Source of the DNA: Muribaculum sp. An289
GTDB lineage: Bacteria > Bacteroidota > Bacteroidia > Bacteroidales > UBA932
Direction: 5' to 3'
Assembly: GCF_002159555.1 (NCBI RefSeq)
Contig: NZ_NFIV01000006.1
Span: forward strand, 1 to 64,000
Length of the DNA stretch: 64,000 bases
Shown here: in pieces, positions 1 to 8,795 of the stretch
How positions within the stretch are numbered: position 1 is the first letter of the stretch
How the letters are laid out: each line of letters begins with the position of its first letter
The notes under the pieces: generated by a model
What the model saw: only the letters and a program-made list of their open reading frames with translations
The model's database searches: none
Told to the model about the DNA's origin: nothing
Position numbers and translations under genes: made by a program

Positions 1-103
1 AATATTTTTACGGGAAAATCAAGATATTTTTCCAACAATCAGTGTTTTTCCGTTTTCACAAAAATTTCACATTGATTTAATTTTATAATTTTCCGTTTTA
101 TTA

Positions 104-111
104 TACCTTTG
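104..111 (+). promoter_or_regulatory. Bacteroidetes -7 box for the TonB receptor operon
   Basis: TACCTTTG matches the TAnnTTTG -7 consensus and lies 36 bases before the start codon in an AT-rich leader. No clear -33 TTG at ideal spacing is visible. Confidence 0.6.
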
Positions 112-147
112 TCCCACTAACATAATCTAATTAATTCAAAAGTTATT

Positions 148-3100
148 ATGAAACAAGCATTTAAGTGTTTTGCTGCGGCGATGATAGGCATTTTCGCCTC
201 GGTAGCCATGCATGCGCAGGTTACTACCGCTTCCTTTAGCGGCCGTGTCGCAGACGAGTCAGGACCGCTTCCGGGCGTTGCCGTAATCGCTGTCCATACC
301 CCTTCGGGTACGCAGTATAACGCCATTTCCGACAAGAACGGTAATTTCCGTCTTAACGGTGTTACCCCTGGCGGACCTTACACCATTACGGCCGAGATAC
401 TCGGCTACCGTACCGCGGAGACAGTTGGTCTTTATGCTCCGGTGGGTGAAAACGTTCTGGTGAATTTCGACATGGAGATAGAGGCTATCGGCCTTGAAGC
501 CGCCGTGACTTATGCCGATGCTATCAATTCGAACATGAATGTCGACAGGGCAGGTGCCGGTACTGCTGTAAGCGGGAGGACAATGGAAGCCCTTCCAACG
601 GTAAGCAGAAGCATGAACGATATCATGCGCCTCACTCCTCAGGCATCCGTTACATCCAACGGTCTTGCTGTCGGAGGCGGTAACTACCGTTCTTCATACG
701 TGACTGTCGACGGTGCTGCATTCAACAACGCTTTCGGTATCGGGTCCAACCTTCCTGCCGGCGGAGCTCCTATTTCCCTGGACGCCCTTGAGCAGATGTC
801 GGTGAACATCACTCCTTTCGATGTCAGCCAGTCCGGTTTTACGGGAGGTGCCATCAATGCGGTGACCAAGAGCGGTTCCAACGAATGGACATTCTCGCTG
901 TACAACTACTTTACCAATGACCAGTTGCAGGGAGACCGTGTCGGAGATATCCAATTGACGAACAGCCAGTCTCTCAACAATACCACCGGTGTGAGCATCG
1001 GAGGCCCTATCATCAAGAACAAACTCTTCTTCTTCGTCAACTTCGAGTATTCGGCCGACAATGTTCCGGGCTCGGACATGATTGCCAGCAAAGGCGATGG
1101 CAAAGTCGGCGAGAACTGGAAACCGGGAACGAATGTTGCCCGTCCTACCGCCACTTTCCTCGATGAAGTAAGGTCTTATCTGATGGATACCTACGGATAC
1201 GACCCTGGAAGGTATCAGGGATATTCGCTGAGCACTCCTGACTGGAAGCTGATGGCGCGTATCGACTGGAACATCAATAATGACCACAGGTTCAATATCC
1301 GTTTCAGCCACACTGACAACAAATATTCTTCCGACCCTTCTTCTTCGGTAAACCCTATAGTTCCTAACCCATACAACAGAAACGTATACGGACGTACTTC
1401 CGACTATGCGATGTATTTCGAGAGCTCAAGGTATTTCCAGGAGCAGAACTTCACTTCGCTCGCTGCCGAGCTTAACTCCCGTTTCCTCGACGGTATGGTG
1501 AACAATATGTTCCGTATCACATGGTCCCACCAGAACGAGCCACGCAGCTTCGTGGGAGACAACTTCCCTACCGTGGATATCCTTTATCCGGCGGATAACG
1601 GGGAAAGGGCGGTTCTGACTTCCTTCGGTCCCGATCCTTTCACTTACGGAAACCTTCGTGACGTGCAGACCGTAGTGGTTACGGATGAAGTAAGCATCGT
1701 CAAGGGAATCAACAATATCAAGGCCGGACTCCAGTTCGAGTGGAACGATACCAAGAACGGTTTCATGCAGGGCGGCCTCGGATATTACGTATATGATTCA
1801 TGGGAGAGTTTCGTTGCGGCAGGAAAACCTGTGGCATTCGCCATAACCCATTCCAACAGGGATGACCTACAGCAGGTTTATCCGAGCTTCCAGTACATGC
1901 AGGCTTCGGCATACGTTCAGGACGAGCTCAATTTTAACGACAGGTTCAAACTGACCGTCGGTCTCCGTTTCGAGATGCCTTTCTATCCTTCGATTGAAGG
2001 CAATACCAACAAGGAGTTCCTTATGCTGGCCAATACCCATCCGGAATCTTCGATATACGGGCTTTCGACTTCCGACATGCCAAAGGCACGTCTGAACGTT
2101 TCTCCGCGTGTCGGCTTCAACTGGGATATCCTCGGTGACCGTTCCCTCGTGCTCCGCGGAGGTACAGGTATCTTTACGGGACGTCTGCCATTCGTGTGGA
2201 TTGTATCCGCAGCCGGAAACAGCAACTGCCTCCAGGCCCAGTATGTGGACGCTACCGGAACAGGTGCCAATACGCCTAATTTCCATACCAATGTCAGCGA
2301 CATCCTCGAGGATATCTACAAAGGAGAGTTCAAATCCCAGGATCTGGCGGCTCCTGCAAATCCTACCATTCTTGACAAGAACCTCATAATGCCTACGACA
2401 TGGAAGACCTCCCTTGCATTGGACGGCCGTATCCCGGGAGGCATCGAGGCTTCTTTGGAAGGTATTTACAGCCACGAACTGACATCTGTCAATGTGAACC
2501 TGCTCGGTATGCAGAAGACCGAAGAGGGAATAACGCTTCCGGGCGAGCCGATGGCGCGCAACTATTGGGAGCTTGAGAACTTCACCAACTCGATGGGAAG
2601 CCTCGTGAACCCTTACTATATAACCAACAGCCCTGTAAACGGTTATTATTACTCTATAACCGCACAGCTCCAGAAGGACTTCGATTTCGGTCTGTCGTTG
2701 ATGGCGGCCTATACCCACAGCGGGTCGAAGACCGTGTCCGATGCTATCGGAGACCAGATTACTTCGGCTTACAATACTATGACATACAATGTGAACGGTT
2801 CCAATACGCCTGAACTCGGATATGCGACATACGTATCTCCTCACCGTTTCATTGCAAACATAAGTTACCGTATAAAGGAGGGCGACAAAGGTACCACTAC
2901 CTTCGGTCTCTTCTATGAAGGTTACAACCACATGTATGTAGGCAATTATTCTTATACCCGTTACTCCTACACCATGAATAATGTGACCGGAGACTATGGC
3001 GCGAACAACCTTATCTATATCCCTACGAGCGAAGAACTTGCCGGGATGCCGTTTGTCAGCGATGCCAACAGGGACGCATACGAAGAATTCATAGCTTCCG

Positions 3101-3423
3101 ACAGGTATCTCAGCCGTCACAGGGGCGAGTACTCCGAAAGGGGAGGCGCAATAGCTCCATGGCAGAGCCGTTTCAACTTCAAGTTCACCCAGGACATCCA
3201 CTTCAAGGTGGCCGGAAAGACCAACACCTTCCAGATAGGTTTCGATATCAACAATATTGCAAACCTTCTCAATCCGAATTGGGGCCTTACCGACAGGATG
3301 AGCGGTGACCAGGTTCTTACTTATTCGAAAGGGAAGTATGAATTCGAAGCTCCTACATGGGGCAAGGTTTCATCTACCTTCAGCACTTGGCAGATGTTGA
3401 TCAGCCTCCGTTACTTCTTTTAA
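148..3423 (+). CDS. Oar-like TonB-dependent outer-membrane receptor
   Basis: 1091 residues. An N-terminal signal peptide (about 1-23, ending in MHAQ) is followed by a carboxypeptidase regulatory-like beta-sandwich (about 27-110, with LPGVAV and GNFRLNGV), a plug region (about 135-250, with VTVDGAAFNNAFG and AINAVTKSGSNEW), and a long beta-barrel ending in the aromatic outer-membrane signature SLRYFF. This is the Oar-type layout: a very large receptor without a classical TonB box that I can point to. Such proteins use TonB/ExbBD energy to import a ligand or help export protein; the substrate cannot be read from sequence. It is followed after 26 bp by a lipoprotein gene and shares its terminator, so the two probably act together at the outer membrane, although no SusD is present. 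Confidence 0.9.
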   Translation: MKQAFKCFAAAMIGIFASVAMHAQVTTASFSGRVADESGPLPGVAVIAVHTPSGTQYNAISDKNGNFRLNGVTPGGPYTITAEILGYRTAETVGLYAPVGENVLVNFDMEIEAIGLEAAVTYADAINSNMNVDRAGAGTAVSGRTMEALPTVSRSMNDIMRLTPQASVTSNGLAVGGGNYRSSYVTVDGAAFNNAFGIGSNLPAGGAPISLDALEQMSVNITPFDVSQSGFTGGAINAVTKSGSNEWTFSLYNYFTNDQLQGDRVGDIQLTNSQSLNNTTGVSIGGPIIKNKLFFFVNFEYSADNVPGSDMIASKGDGKVGENWKPGTNVARPTATFLDEVRSYLMDTYGYDPGRYQGYSLSTPDWKLMARIDWNINNDHRFNIRFSHTDNKYSSDPSSSVNPIVPNPYNRNVYGRTSDYAMYFESSRYFQEQNFTSLAAELNSRFLDGMVNNMFRITWSHQNEPRSFVGDNFPTVDILYPADNGERAVLTSFGPDPFTYGNLRDVQTVVVTDEVSIVKGINNIKAGLQFEWNDTKNGFMQGGLGYYVYDSWESFVAAGKPVAFAITHSNRDDLQQVYPSFQYMQASAYVQDELNFNDRFKLTVGLRFEMPFYPSIEGNTNKEFLMLANTHPESSIYGLSTSDMPKARLNVSPRVGFNWDILGDRSLVLRGGTGIFTGRLPFVWIVSAAGNSNCLQAQYVDATGTGANTPNFHTNVSDILEDIYKGEFKSQDLAAPANPTILDKNLIMPTTWKTSLALDGRIPGGIEASLEGIYSHELTSVNVNLLGMQKTEEGITLPGEPMARNYWELENFTNSMGSLVNPYYITNSPVNGYYYSITAQLQKDFDFGLSLMAAYTHSGSKTVSDAIGDQITSAYNTMTYNVNGSNTPELGYATYVSPHRFIANISYRIKEGDKGTTTFGLFYEGYNHMYVGNYSYTRYSYTMNNVTGDYGANNLIYIPTSEELAGMPFVSDANRDAYEEFIASDRYLSRHRGEYSERGGAIAPWQSRFNFKFTQDIHFKVAGKTNTFQIGFDINNIANLLNPNWGLTDRMSGDQVLTYSKGKYEFEAPTWGKVSSTFSTWQMLISLRYFF

Positions 3424-3449
3424 TATAACCGCGTAAATAAACAATCGTT

Positions 3450-4235
3450 ATGAAAAATATTTTTAGAAATCTGGCTGTTGTTTCAAGCCTTATAGCGGCT
3501 CTCGCTTTCGTTTCGTGCCAGGAGAAAGTCGAGACTGGGGAAACCGCTTTCAGCATGGTAGATACCGAGATAAGCGAGGTGTTGCCAGCTTGGAAATCCA
3601 CAGGTTCGGCTACTTTCACATTGGACTGGCCTGTTGCCGGTGAGAAAATCGCGATTACATCCGATGCTTCCTGGCTGACCGACTTTAACGACCGCACTGC
3701 TTATGAGATTTCGGTTACGGCCCTTCTCAATGAGACCGGAGCTCCGCGTACCGCCAACGTACATGTGGCTTACATGGAGTTCACGGGGGACTTTACCGTG
3801 AGCCAGGAGGGCGCTTCCACCGATTTGTCCTATGGTGACTTCTTCCGCAGCGATTCCCTTTACATTTTGGGATATACCCAGTTTGCAAATGATTCGACAA
3901 AGGCTGTCCTGCCTGTGGACAATGTGATTTTCGGTAATGCCTCGTCTTATCGTTATGCCCTCTATGAGGGAAGCCTGGGCGCATCGGAACTTAGCGATGA
4001 AGATGCCATAGCCAAGCTGAATGCTGATGAGGCAGCCGTTGTGGACAAACCTTCGACCCTCTTTGTGCTCGACTTTGAAAAAGCCTATACCCTTATCGGT
4101 TTTGCCGTAGACCAGGAAAACAACAATTCCAAGGTTTATCGCGAATCCGTGAATTTCAAGATGGAAAATTCGGCAGAGCATGCCGATTTTGAGGGTTACG
4201 AGTCCATAGACAATATTAGCCAGGCTCATAATTAA
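3450..4235 (+). CDS. Lipoprotein with BACON-like domain
   Basis: 261 residues. The first 24 residues are a lipoprotein signal with lipobox FVSC, cleaved before Cys24. Residues about 40-125 have the look of a BACON/Ig-like fold: a buried SDASWL strand, then ISVTALLNETGAPRTANV and a closing FTVSQEG strand. The C-terminal half (about 130-261) shows no family I recognise; it reads like a secreted beta-rich domain. It lies 26 bp after the Oar-like receptor gene and before a strong terminator, so it is probably co-transcribed as a surface accessory to that receptor. The function is unassigned and the ligand is unknown. Confidence 0.75.
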   Translation: MKNIFRNLAVVSSLIAALAFVSCQEKVETGETAFSMVDTEISEVLPAWKSTGSATFTLDWPVAGEKIAITSDASWLTDFNDRTAYEISVTALLNETGAPRTANVHVAYMEFTGDFTVSQEGASTDLSYGDFFRSDSLYILGYTQFANDSTKAVLPVDNVIFGNASSYRYALYEGSLGASELSDEDAIAKLNADEAAVVDKPSTLFVLDFEKAYTLIGFAVDQENNNSKVYRESVNFKMENSAEHADFEGYESIDNISQAHN

Positions 4236-4311
4236 GCAAGCTTCGGGCAGCTTCTTCCGGCTTGCCGGCAAGTGTCTGGATTTGCCTGATAAAGCAGGAT
4301 TGCAAGTGCAG

Positions 4312-4344
4312 GAGGGCGGTTCAAAAACGGACCGCCCTCTTTTT
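4312..4344 (+). terminator. Rho-independent terminator of the TonB receptor/lipoprotein operon
   Basis: An 11-bp stem (GAGGGCGGT paired with ACCGCCCTC plus two inner pairs), a short A-rich loop and a TTTTT tail, 77 bp after the lipoprotein stop codon. Confidence 0.85.
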
Positions 4345-4421
4345 GCGCGCTACATTTGTGGCGAGGGCGTGATGACCCTTTCTGGAAGAGGACAAGGAAG
4401 GAAAACCGGATTCTGCCGGTA

Positions 4422-4597
4422 AATTTTCCACCCCATATCCATCCGGCTTCTTTTGAAATAATTGATAATCAGTGACTTATAGAAACATAGGCTGGCTTTG
4501 GGTGGTTTCTGAGGTACCCAAGCGCAGGAGCGATTTTGATAAAGAGTTGATTATTAATGTGTTGCAAAAATGATAGATGGACATGGGGTGAAAAATT
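4422..4597. repeat. Near-palindromic ~175-bp repeat, copy A
   Basis: First of three related copies in this window (others at about 21381 and 38676). Its ends are inverted repeats: TTTTCCACCCCATATCCATC on the left mirrors GATGGACATGGGGTGAAAA on the right. Inner segments (TTGATAATCAGTGACTTA; GGTACCC) are also shared with the other copies and pair across the centre. It has no coding potential and sits between convergent genes. It may be a MITE-like element or a long RNA hairpin. Confidence 0.75.
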
Positions 4598-4872
4598 TCC
4601 GAAAAATCCTCGTAATTCCGGCAAAATACGGTTCTCTGGCCGCCAGAAAAAGTTTCACCGCACCGGAGATGCAGGTCACCTGACCTTCCGGACAAAGTTT
4701 GGAGCGAGTTACATTTTGTTAAATCATTGATTGTCAATTATTTGTAAATATTTTACTCGCTCCGACCTTTGCGACAAGGACATAGTTGCGTTTATTCATG
4801 GTGGCGTTTATTCGTAGTTGCGTTTATCGTCGAGTAATCGCAAACAAATTTCCCTCCCTCTCCACGTAGAAA
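4598..4872. other. Intergenic DNA without a recognised gene
   Basis: AT-rich spacer between copy A of the palindromic repeat and the terminator of the peptide transporter. It has two short near-repeats (TTGCGTTTATTC and TTGCGTTTATCG around 4785-4830) and a TAnnTTTG-like segment near 4764, but no convincing open reading frame. Confidence 0.4.
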
Positions 4873-4907
4873 CAAAAAAAATCGCCCCGATCAAGGGCGA
4901 ATTTTTT
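4873..4907 (-). terminator. Terminator of the peptide transporter gene
   Basis: Hairpin TCGCCC/GGGCGA flanked on both sides by A/T runs, so it could stop transcripts from either strand. It lies 16 bp beyond the transporter stop codon. Confidence 0.8.
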
Positions 4908-4922
4908 TATCAGTGTTTTACC

Positions 4923-6605
4923 TTATTTCGTAGCGCTTTCAAGTCTCTTCATCATCGAGAATATGAAGACACATGATATTACGCAAAGTGCGATGAGGAT
5001 TGTCCAGAGTATCCACAATGGGAGTCCGCCCCAAAGTGTTCCGATAATCATTGTCATGTAGTTTCCGACAGCGGTAGCTCCGAACCAGAGTCCCATCATG
5101 GCTCCCTTGTACTTAGGAGGCGCAACTTTGGATACGAAAGATATGCCCATAGGGCTGAGGAAGAGCTCTGCGAATGTCAGGACAAGGTAAGTCGAAACGA
5201 GGACATTCGGTGAAACCCTGTAGTCCGTTGTCGTAGTGGCAAGGTCGTTAGGCACAGGAAGGCCGATGGAGCAGATTGCCATGATAAGGAATCCTACAGC
5301 CGCAATTGCCATACCGATACCGATTTTGCGCGGAGCAGAAGGTTCTTTGCCTTTCTTTGCCAGGGCGCCGAATACGGCCATCGATACAGGAGTGAGGGCC
5401 ACGACGAAGAACGGATTGAACTGCTGGAACATCTGAGGCAGCACATTTATCGAGCTTCCGTCCAGCTGGAAATATTTCCATACGAGGCCGCCGAGGGCGA
5501 GTACGGCAATAATGCCGGAAATAGCCTTGCTGGAGCCTTTTTCGGACTGGAATACGGAGAAGAGCGAGTATACGGCTACGATTATCAGCAGCAGGTTGAC
5601 AACGTTGAATTCCATGCTGGTTATGCCGCTTGCGGTCTGGGCCGTGTAGTCCCTTGCGAAGAAGGTGAGTGTAAGTCCGTTCTGGTGGAACGCCATCCAG
5701 AAGAATATCACAACGATGAATACGAGTACGAGTGCGGTGATACGGGACTTTGTCTGTGCAGGAGTAAGCTCGACGACTTCTTTATTCTCTGCCGAGAGCT
5801 GTTTTGCAGTGACGTCGGCATGTTTGAAGGTGCGTTTGAAGCATACGTAAATCAGCATGGATACAATCAGGGAAACGCAGGCTACTGCAAAACCCCAGTG
5901 GTATGCCCCTGCAAGGGTGTCGATGTAATGCTGGGAGAAAGTTCCGAGTTGTGCAGGATCGGAGAAGCCCTGTGCCTGTGCAAGCGACTGGAACTTTGCG
6001 AGTGCGTCCGGTGCCATAGTGGCGACACCGTTCATATTGTCAATGTACTGATGGGCGAGGGCCGGTATGTCCGAATTGTAGGTAAGCCCCTGTTTTCCCA
6101 TAAAGTAATCGGTTATCTTGGATGCCATCGTCGGAGCGAAGAGGGCACCGATGTTGATTGCCATGTAGAAGATGGAGAAGGCAGAGTCCCTCTTTGCCGA
6201 ATATTTCGGGTCATCGTAGAGGTTTCCGACCATTACTTGCAGGTTGCCTTTGAACAGTCCTGTTCCCAAGGCAATCATGACCAGGGCGGCTACCATGAGC
6301 ACTATGGCCCCGGTGCTGCTCCCCGTAGGTATGGCAAGGCAGGCGTATCCGGCAAACATCACGACGATGCCGGTGGTGACCATCTTGCCGTATCCGAATT
6401 TGTCAGCGAGCCAGCCTCCGAGTATAGGCAGGAAATAGACTAATGCGAGGAAGCCTGCGTAGATGTTGGATGTTACGGTTCCGGAGAATCCGAACTTTGC
6501 CTGCAGGAACAAGGTGAAAATCGCAAGCATCGTGTAGTAGCCGAAGCGTTCCCCGGTGTTGGCGAGGGCCAAAGCGTATAGCCCTTTAGGTTGTCCTTTG
6601 AACAT
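4923..6605 (-). CDS. POT-family proton-coupled di/tripeptide transporter
   Basis: 560 residues, the length expected for bacterial POT (PTR2) transporters with about 14 membrane helices. The first helix carries TGERFGYY, the counterpart of the ExxERFxYY proton-coupling motif, though its first Glu is replaced. The second PTR signature is seen as FSIFYMAINIGALFAP (about 144-160). Cytoplasmic-membrane uptake of di- and tripeptides driven by protons is the family function. The gene is single, divergent from the acyltransferase gene, and has its own terminator. The peptide diet fits the dipeptidase and M16 protease nearby, but that link is only contextual. Confidence 0.93.
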   Translation of the reverse strand: MFKGQPKGLYALALANTGERFGYYTMLAIFTLFLQAKFGFSGTVTSNIYAGFLALVYFLPILGGWLADKFGYGKMVTTGIVVMFAGYACLAIPTGSSTGAIVLMVAALVMIALGTGLFKGNLQVMVGNLYDDPKYSAKRDSAFSIFYMAINIGALFAPTMASKITDYFMGKQGLTYNSDIPALAHQYIDNMNGVATMAPDALAKFQSLAQAQGFSDPAQLGTFSQHYIDTLAGAYHWGFAVACVSLIVSMLIYVCFKRTFKHADVTAKQLSAENKEVVELTPAQTKSRITALVLVFIVVIFFWMAFHQNGLTLTFFARDYTAQTASGITSMEFNVVNLLLIIVAVYSLFSVFQSEKGSSKAISGIIAVLALGGLVWKYFQLDGSSINVLPQMFQQFNPFFVVALTPVSMAVFGALAKKGKEPSAPRKIGIGMAIAAVGFLIMAICSIGLPVPNDLATTTTDYRVSPNVLVSTYLVLTFAELFLSPMGISFVSKVAPPKYKGAMMGLWFGATAVGNYMTMIIGTLWGGLPLWILWTILIALCVISCVFIFSMMKRLESATK

Positions 6606-6674
6606 AAATCAGTTTTTTAGTTAAAATTGTTATAATTTGTTTAAACATTGTTGCAAACTGAAAGGAAGCGAGGG

Positions 6675-6705
6675 CAAAAATACGAATTTATTGTATCTTT
6701 GTCAA
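6675..6705. promoter_or_regulatory. Overlapping divergent promoters
   Basis: On the minus strand, a -7 box TATTTTTG (6682-6675) has a TTG at 6705-6703, spaced 20 bp, serving the peptide transporter. On the plus strand, TATCTTTG (6694-6701) lies only 7 bp before the ATG of the acyltransferase. The two promoters overlap, so polymerase binding may be mutually exclusive. Confidence 0.65.
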
Positions 6706-6708
6706 ATC

Positions 6709-7659
6709 ATGAGGAAAATTTGGCCAAATATGCTCTTTTCGCTGATGCACGGGCTCTCTTTTCTGCCTCTCGGCGTGCATTATTTCTTCGCCAGGGGAGT
6801 TTCGTGGCTTATCGGCAATGTGATAGGCTACAGGCGCGCCGTGCTTGAGGCGAACCTGAAGGCCGCCATGCCTTCTCTCGGAGAAAAGGGAAGGGCTGCG
6901 GTCATCAGGGAGTATTACCGTAACATAGCCGACCTGATAGCCGAATTCGTATGGTGCATAGGCAAGGACGGGAACACGCTCGAACGCAAAGGCTTTGTCC
7001 GTCTTGAGCAGGCCGGCATACTCGAAGGGTTGCATAAGAAGGGCCATGGGGTCATGTGCCTGTGCAGCCATTCGGGCAATTGGGAGATGCTTCCGGCGGC
7101 CGTCGATTTGTATGTTTCGCAGGGAGAGTTCCGCAAATCGGATTTCGCCACGACATACAAACGGCTGGTGAACGATTTTTGGGAGGAGGTCACAATCAAG
7201 GCGCGAACATACGGAAAGTGCTCGCCCTCACAGTTCATAGACAGTCGCTCTGTTTTGCGTTATATGATAAAACACAGGGATGAGGGCAAGATTTATCATT
7301 TCCTCGTGGACCAATACCCGTATGGGACAGGGACACCTTATTATATAGGGGAGTTTCTCGGGCTTCCGACCGACGTGATAATGGGCGCCGCCAATCTGGC
7401 CGAGCGTTTTTCCATGCCCGTGGTTTACCTGCATAACATCAGGGAGGCAAGGGGAAAATATGTGCTGAGGCCGGAAAAAATCTGTGACGATGCCTCTGAA
7501 ATGGGGGCGGAGGCGTTGATGAGACGCTATTTTGCCATTTTGGAGAAAGATGTCAGGGAGAACCCGTCCAATTGGCTGTGGAGCCATAAAAGATGGAAAA
7601 ACATAGAGGGCCTTTACCCTCCGGTAAAAATGAAAAAGAAGAAAAAGAAGAAAAAATGA
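6709..7659 (+). CDS. LpxL/HtrB-type lipid A acyltransferase-like protein
   Basis: 316 residues with the start placed at the ATG at 6709, because a -7 box ends 7 bp upstream, so an earlier start would lie before the transcript. The HSGNWE motif is the HxxxxD/E catalytic motif of the LpxL/LpxM acyltransferase superfamily, and FLVDQYPYGTG is the conserved acceptor-side block. The protein should sit on the inner face of the cytoplasmic membrane and add a secondary acyl chain to lipid A or a related lipid. The C-terminus is a run of lysines encoded by an A-rich tract that overlaps the next gene by 4 bp (ATGA), which indicates translational coupling. Confidence 0.85.
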   Translation: MRKIWPNMLFSLMHGLSFLPLGVHYFFARGVSWLIGNVIGYRRAVLEANLKAAMPSLGEKGRAAVIREYYRNIADLIAEFVWCIGKDGNTLERKGFVRLEQAGILEGLHKKGHGVMCLCSHSGNWEMLPAAVDLYVSQGEFRKSDFATTYKRLVNDFWEEVTIKARTYGKCSPSQFIDSRSVLRYMIKHRDEGKIYHFLVDQYPYGTGTPYYIGEFLGLPTDVIMGAANLAERFSMPVVYLHNIREARGKYVLRPEKICDDASEMGAEALMRRYFAILEKDVRENPSNWLWSHKRWKNIEGLYPPVKMKKKKKKKK

Positions 7660-8717
7660 AAAGAATGTACGGAAAAATAATCTTATCGGTAGCGGCGATT
7701 GCCCTGTCGGGCATTTGCGCAAGCGGGAAAACCCCTCCCGGAAAAATTTTTTACAACCTGCCGTCCACGACTGTCGTGATAGAGGCAGAGGCCGTCTGCG
7801 AGAATTTTCACGCCGGGCCTTATGCGGAATTCGCCCGGAAATATCTCGGTATCGATGCGCGTACCGAAGACAGCAGGTCGTATGTAGTCAAATCGTTGAG
7901 GATGACCCCTTTCGTCGAGGCCGATCCGTCTGCCGCCCATGTGCTGGACGTCGGACAGTATTCGATAGCCTCCCCGGATCTCCTGAAACTCACTTCCCAG
8001 GGGCTCGTTTCAATCCCTGGGGATTTCAGCGGACGTTCCGAAACCTGGCGTTTCCCGTCCTACATGGATTCCGGACGGTTTGACGGGACCGGAGCGGGGA
8101 GCAATTTTTCTTCCGAAACGGTTGAACTTTACACTTTGTCGGAAAACGACGGCGTGTACGAGCGCATATCCGTCCGCCAGAACCAGGTAGTTGCGAAAAG
8201 TGTCGAGCAGAAAGCCGCTGAAACCGCTTCCGCGATTTTCCGTTTGAGGGAAAAAAGGGAGCAGATTATTACCGGCGACACCGATGCCACCTTTGACGGG
8301 GAAGCCCTCGGTGCGGCTGTGGCGGAGATAACGAGGCTGGAAGAACAGTATATGACCCTCTTCCTCGGTTATACGGATTATTCGGTCCAGAAAATGAATT
8401 TCGATTTTACGCCGGTCCCCGACGAACAGGTGTATGTGGTATTCAGGATATCGGATGAAAACGGGTTAGTACCTGCCGACGACATGTCGGGAAGACCTGT
8501 GCTGGCCGTCCTTAAGAACGTAGAGAGGCTTTCGCAGGCCGAAGTGACCGAAACTGCCGAAAAGGGAAAACAGGTGGAGCCGTTGATATATTACAGGGTG
8601 CCGGCCGTTGCCGAGGTAGCCGTTTCGGACGGGACGAAGCTGCTTTCATGCAGCCGCGTGCAGTTCTACCAGCTCGGAACCACCTTGTCGATGCCGGTAA
8701 GGCTTGAAAAACGATGA
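7656..8717 (+). CDS. DUF4831 family secreted protein
   Basis: 353 residues. The start at 7656 overlaps the acyltransferase stop codon (ATGA); in-frame codons further upstream lie inside that gene. A signal peptide (about 1-24) is followed by KIFYNLPSTTVVIEAEAV and GPYAEFARKYLGI, the hallmark N-terminal block of the DUF4831 family of Bacteroidetes. The role of the family is unknown; the signal peptide places it outside the cytoplasmic membrane. Co-transcription with a lipid acyltransferase suggests a cell-envelope job, but this is inference. Confidence 0.8.
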   Translation: MKRMYGKIILSVAAIALSGICASGKTPPGKIFYNLPSTTVVIEAEAVCENFHAGPYAEFARKYLGIDARTEDSRSYVVKSLRMTPFVEADPSAAHVLDVGQYSIASPDLLKLTSQGLVSIPGDFSGRSETWRFPSYMDSGRFDGTGAGSNFSSETVELYTLSENDGVYERISVRQNQVVAKSVEQKAAETASAIFRLREKREQIITGDTDATFDGEALGAAVAEITRLEEQYMTLFLGYTDYSVQKMNFDFTPVPDEQVYVVFRISDENGLVPADDMSGRPVLAVLKNVERLSQAEVTETAEKGKQVEPLIYYRVPAVAEVAVSDGTKLLSCSRVQFYQLGTTLSMPVRLEKR

Positions 8718-8795
8718 ATTGCAACGGAGTTGTAATCACTGGAGTTTATTTTTGTAATTAAAACATGACGGAAGTCTATTAAAATTTATAAAATT

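Noticed and set aside
1867-3201. 444-codon open frame on the minus strand inside the TonB receptor gene
   Set aside because: Shadow of a long GC-biased gene; no protein-like domain and no promoter. The same applies to the 670-codon frame at 11632-13644 and similar antisense frames.
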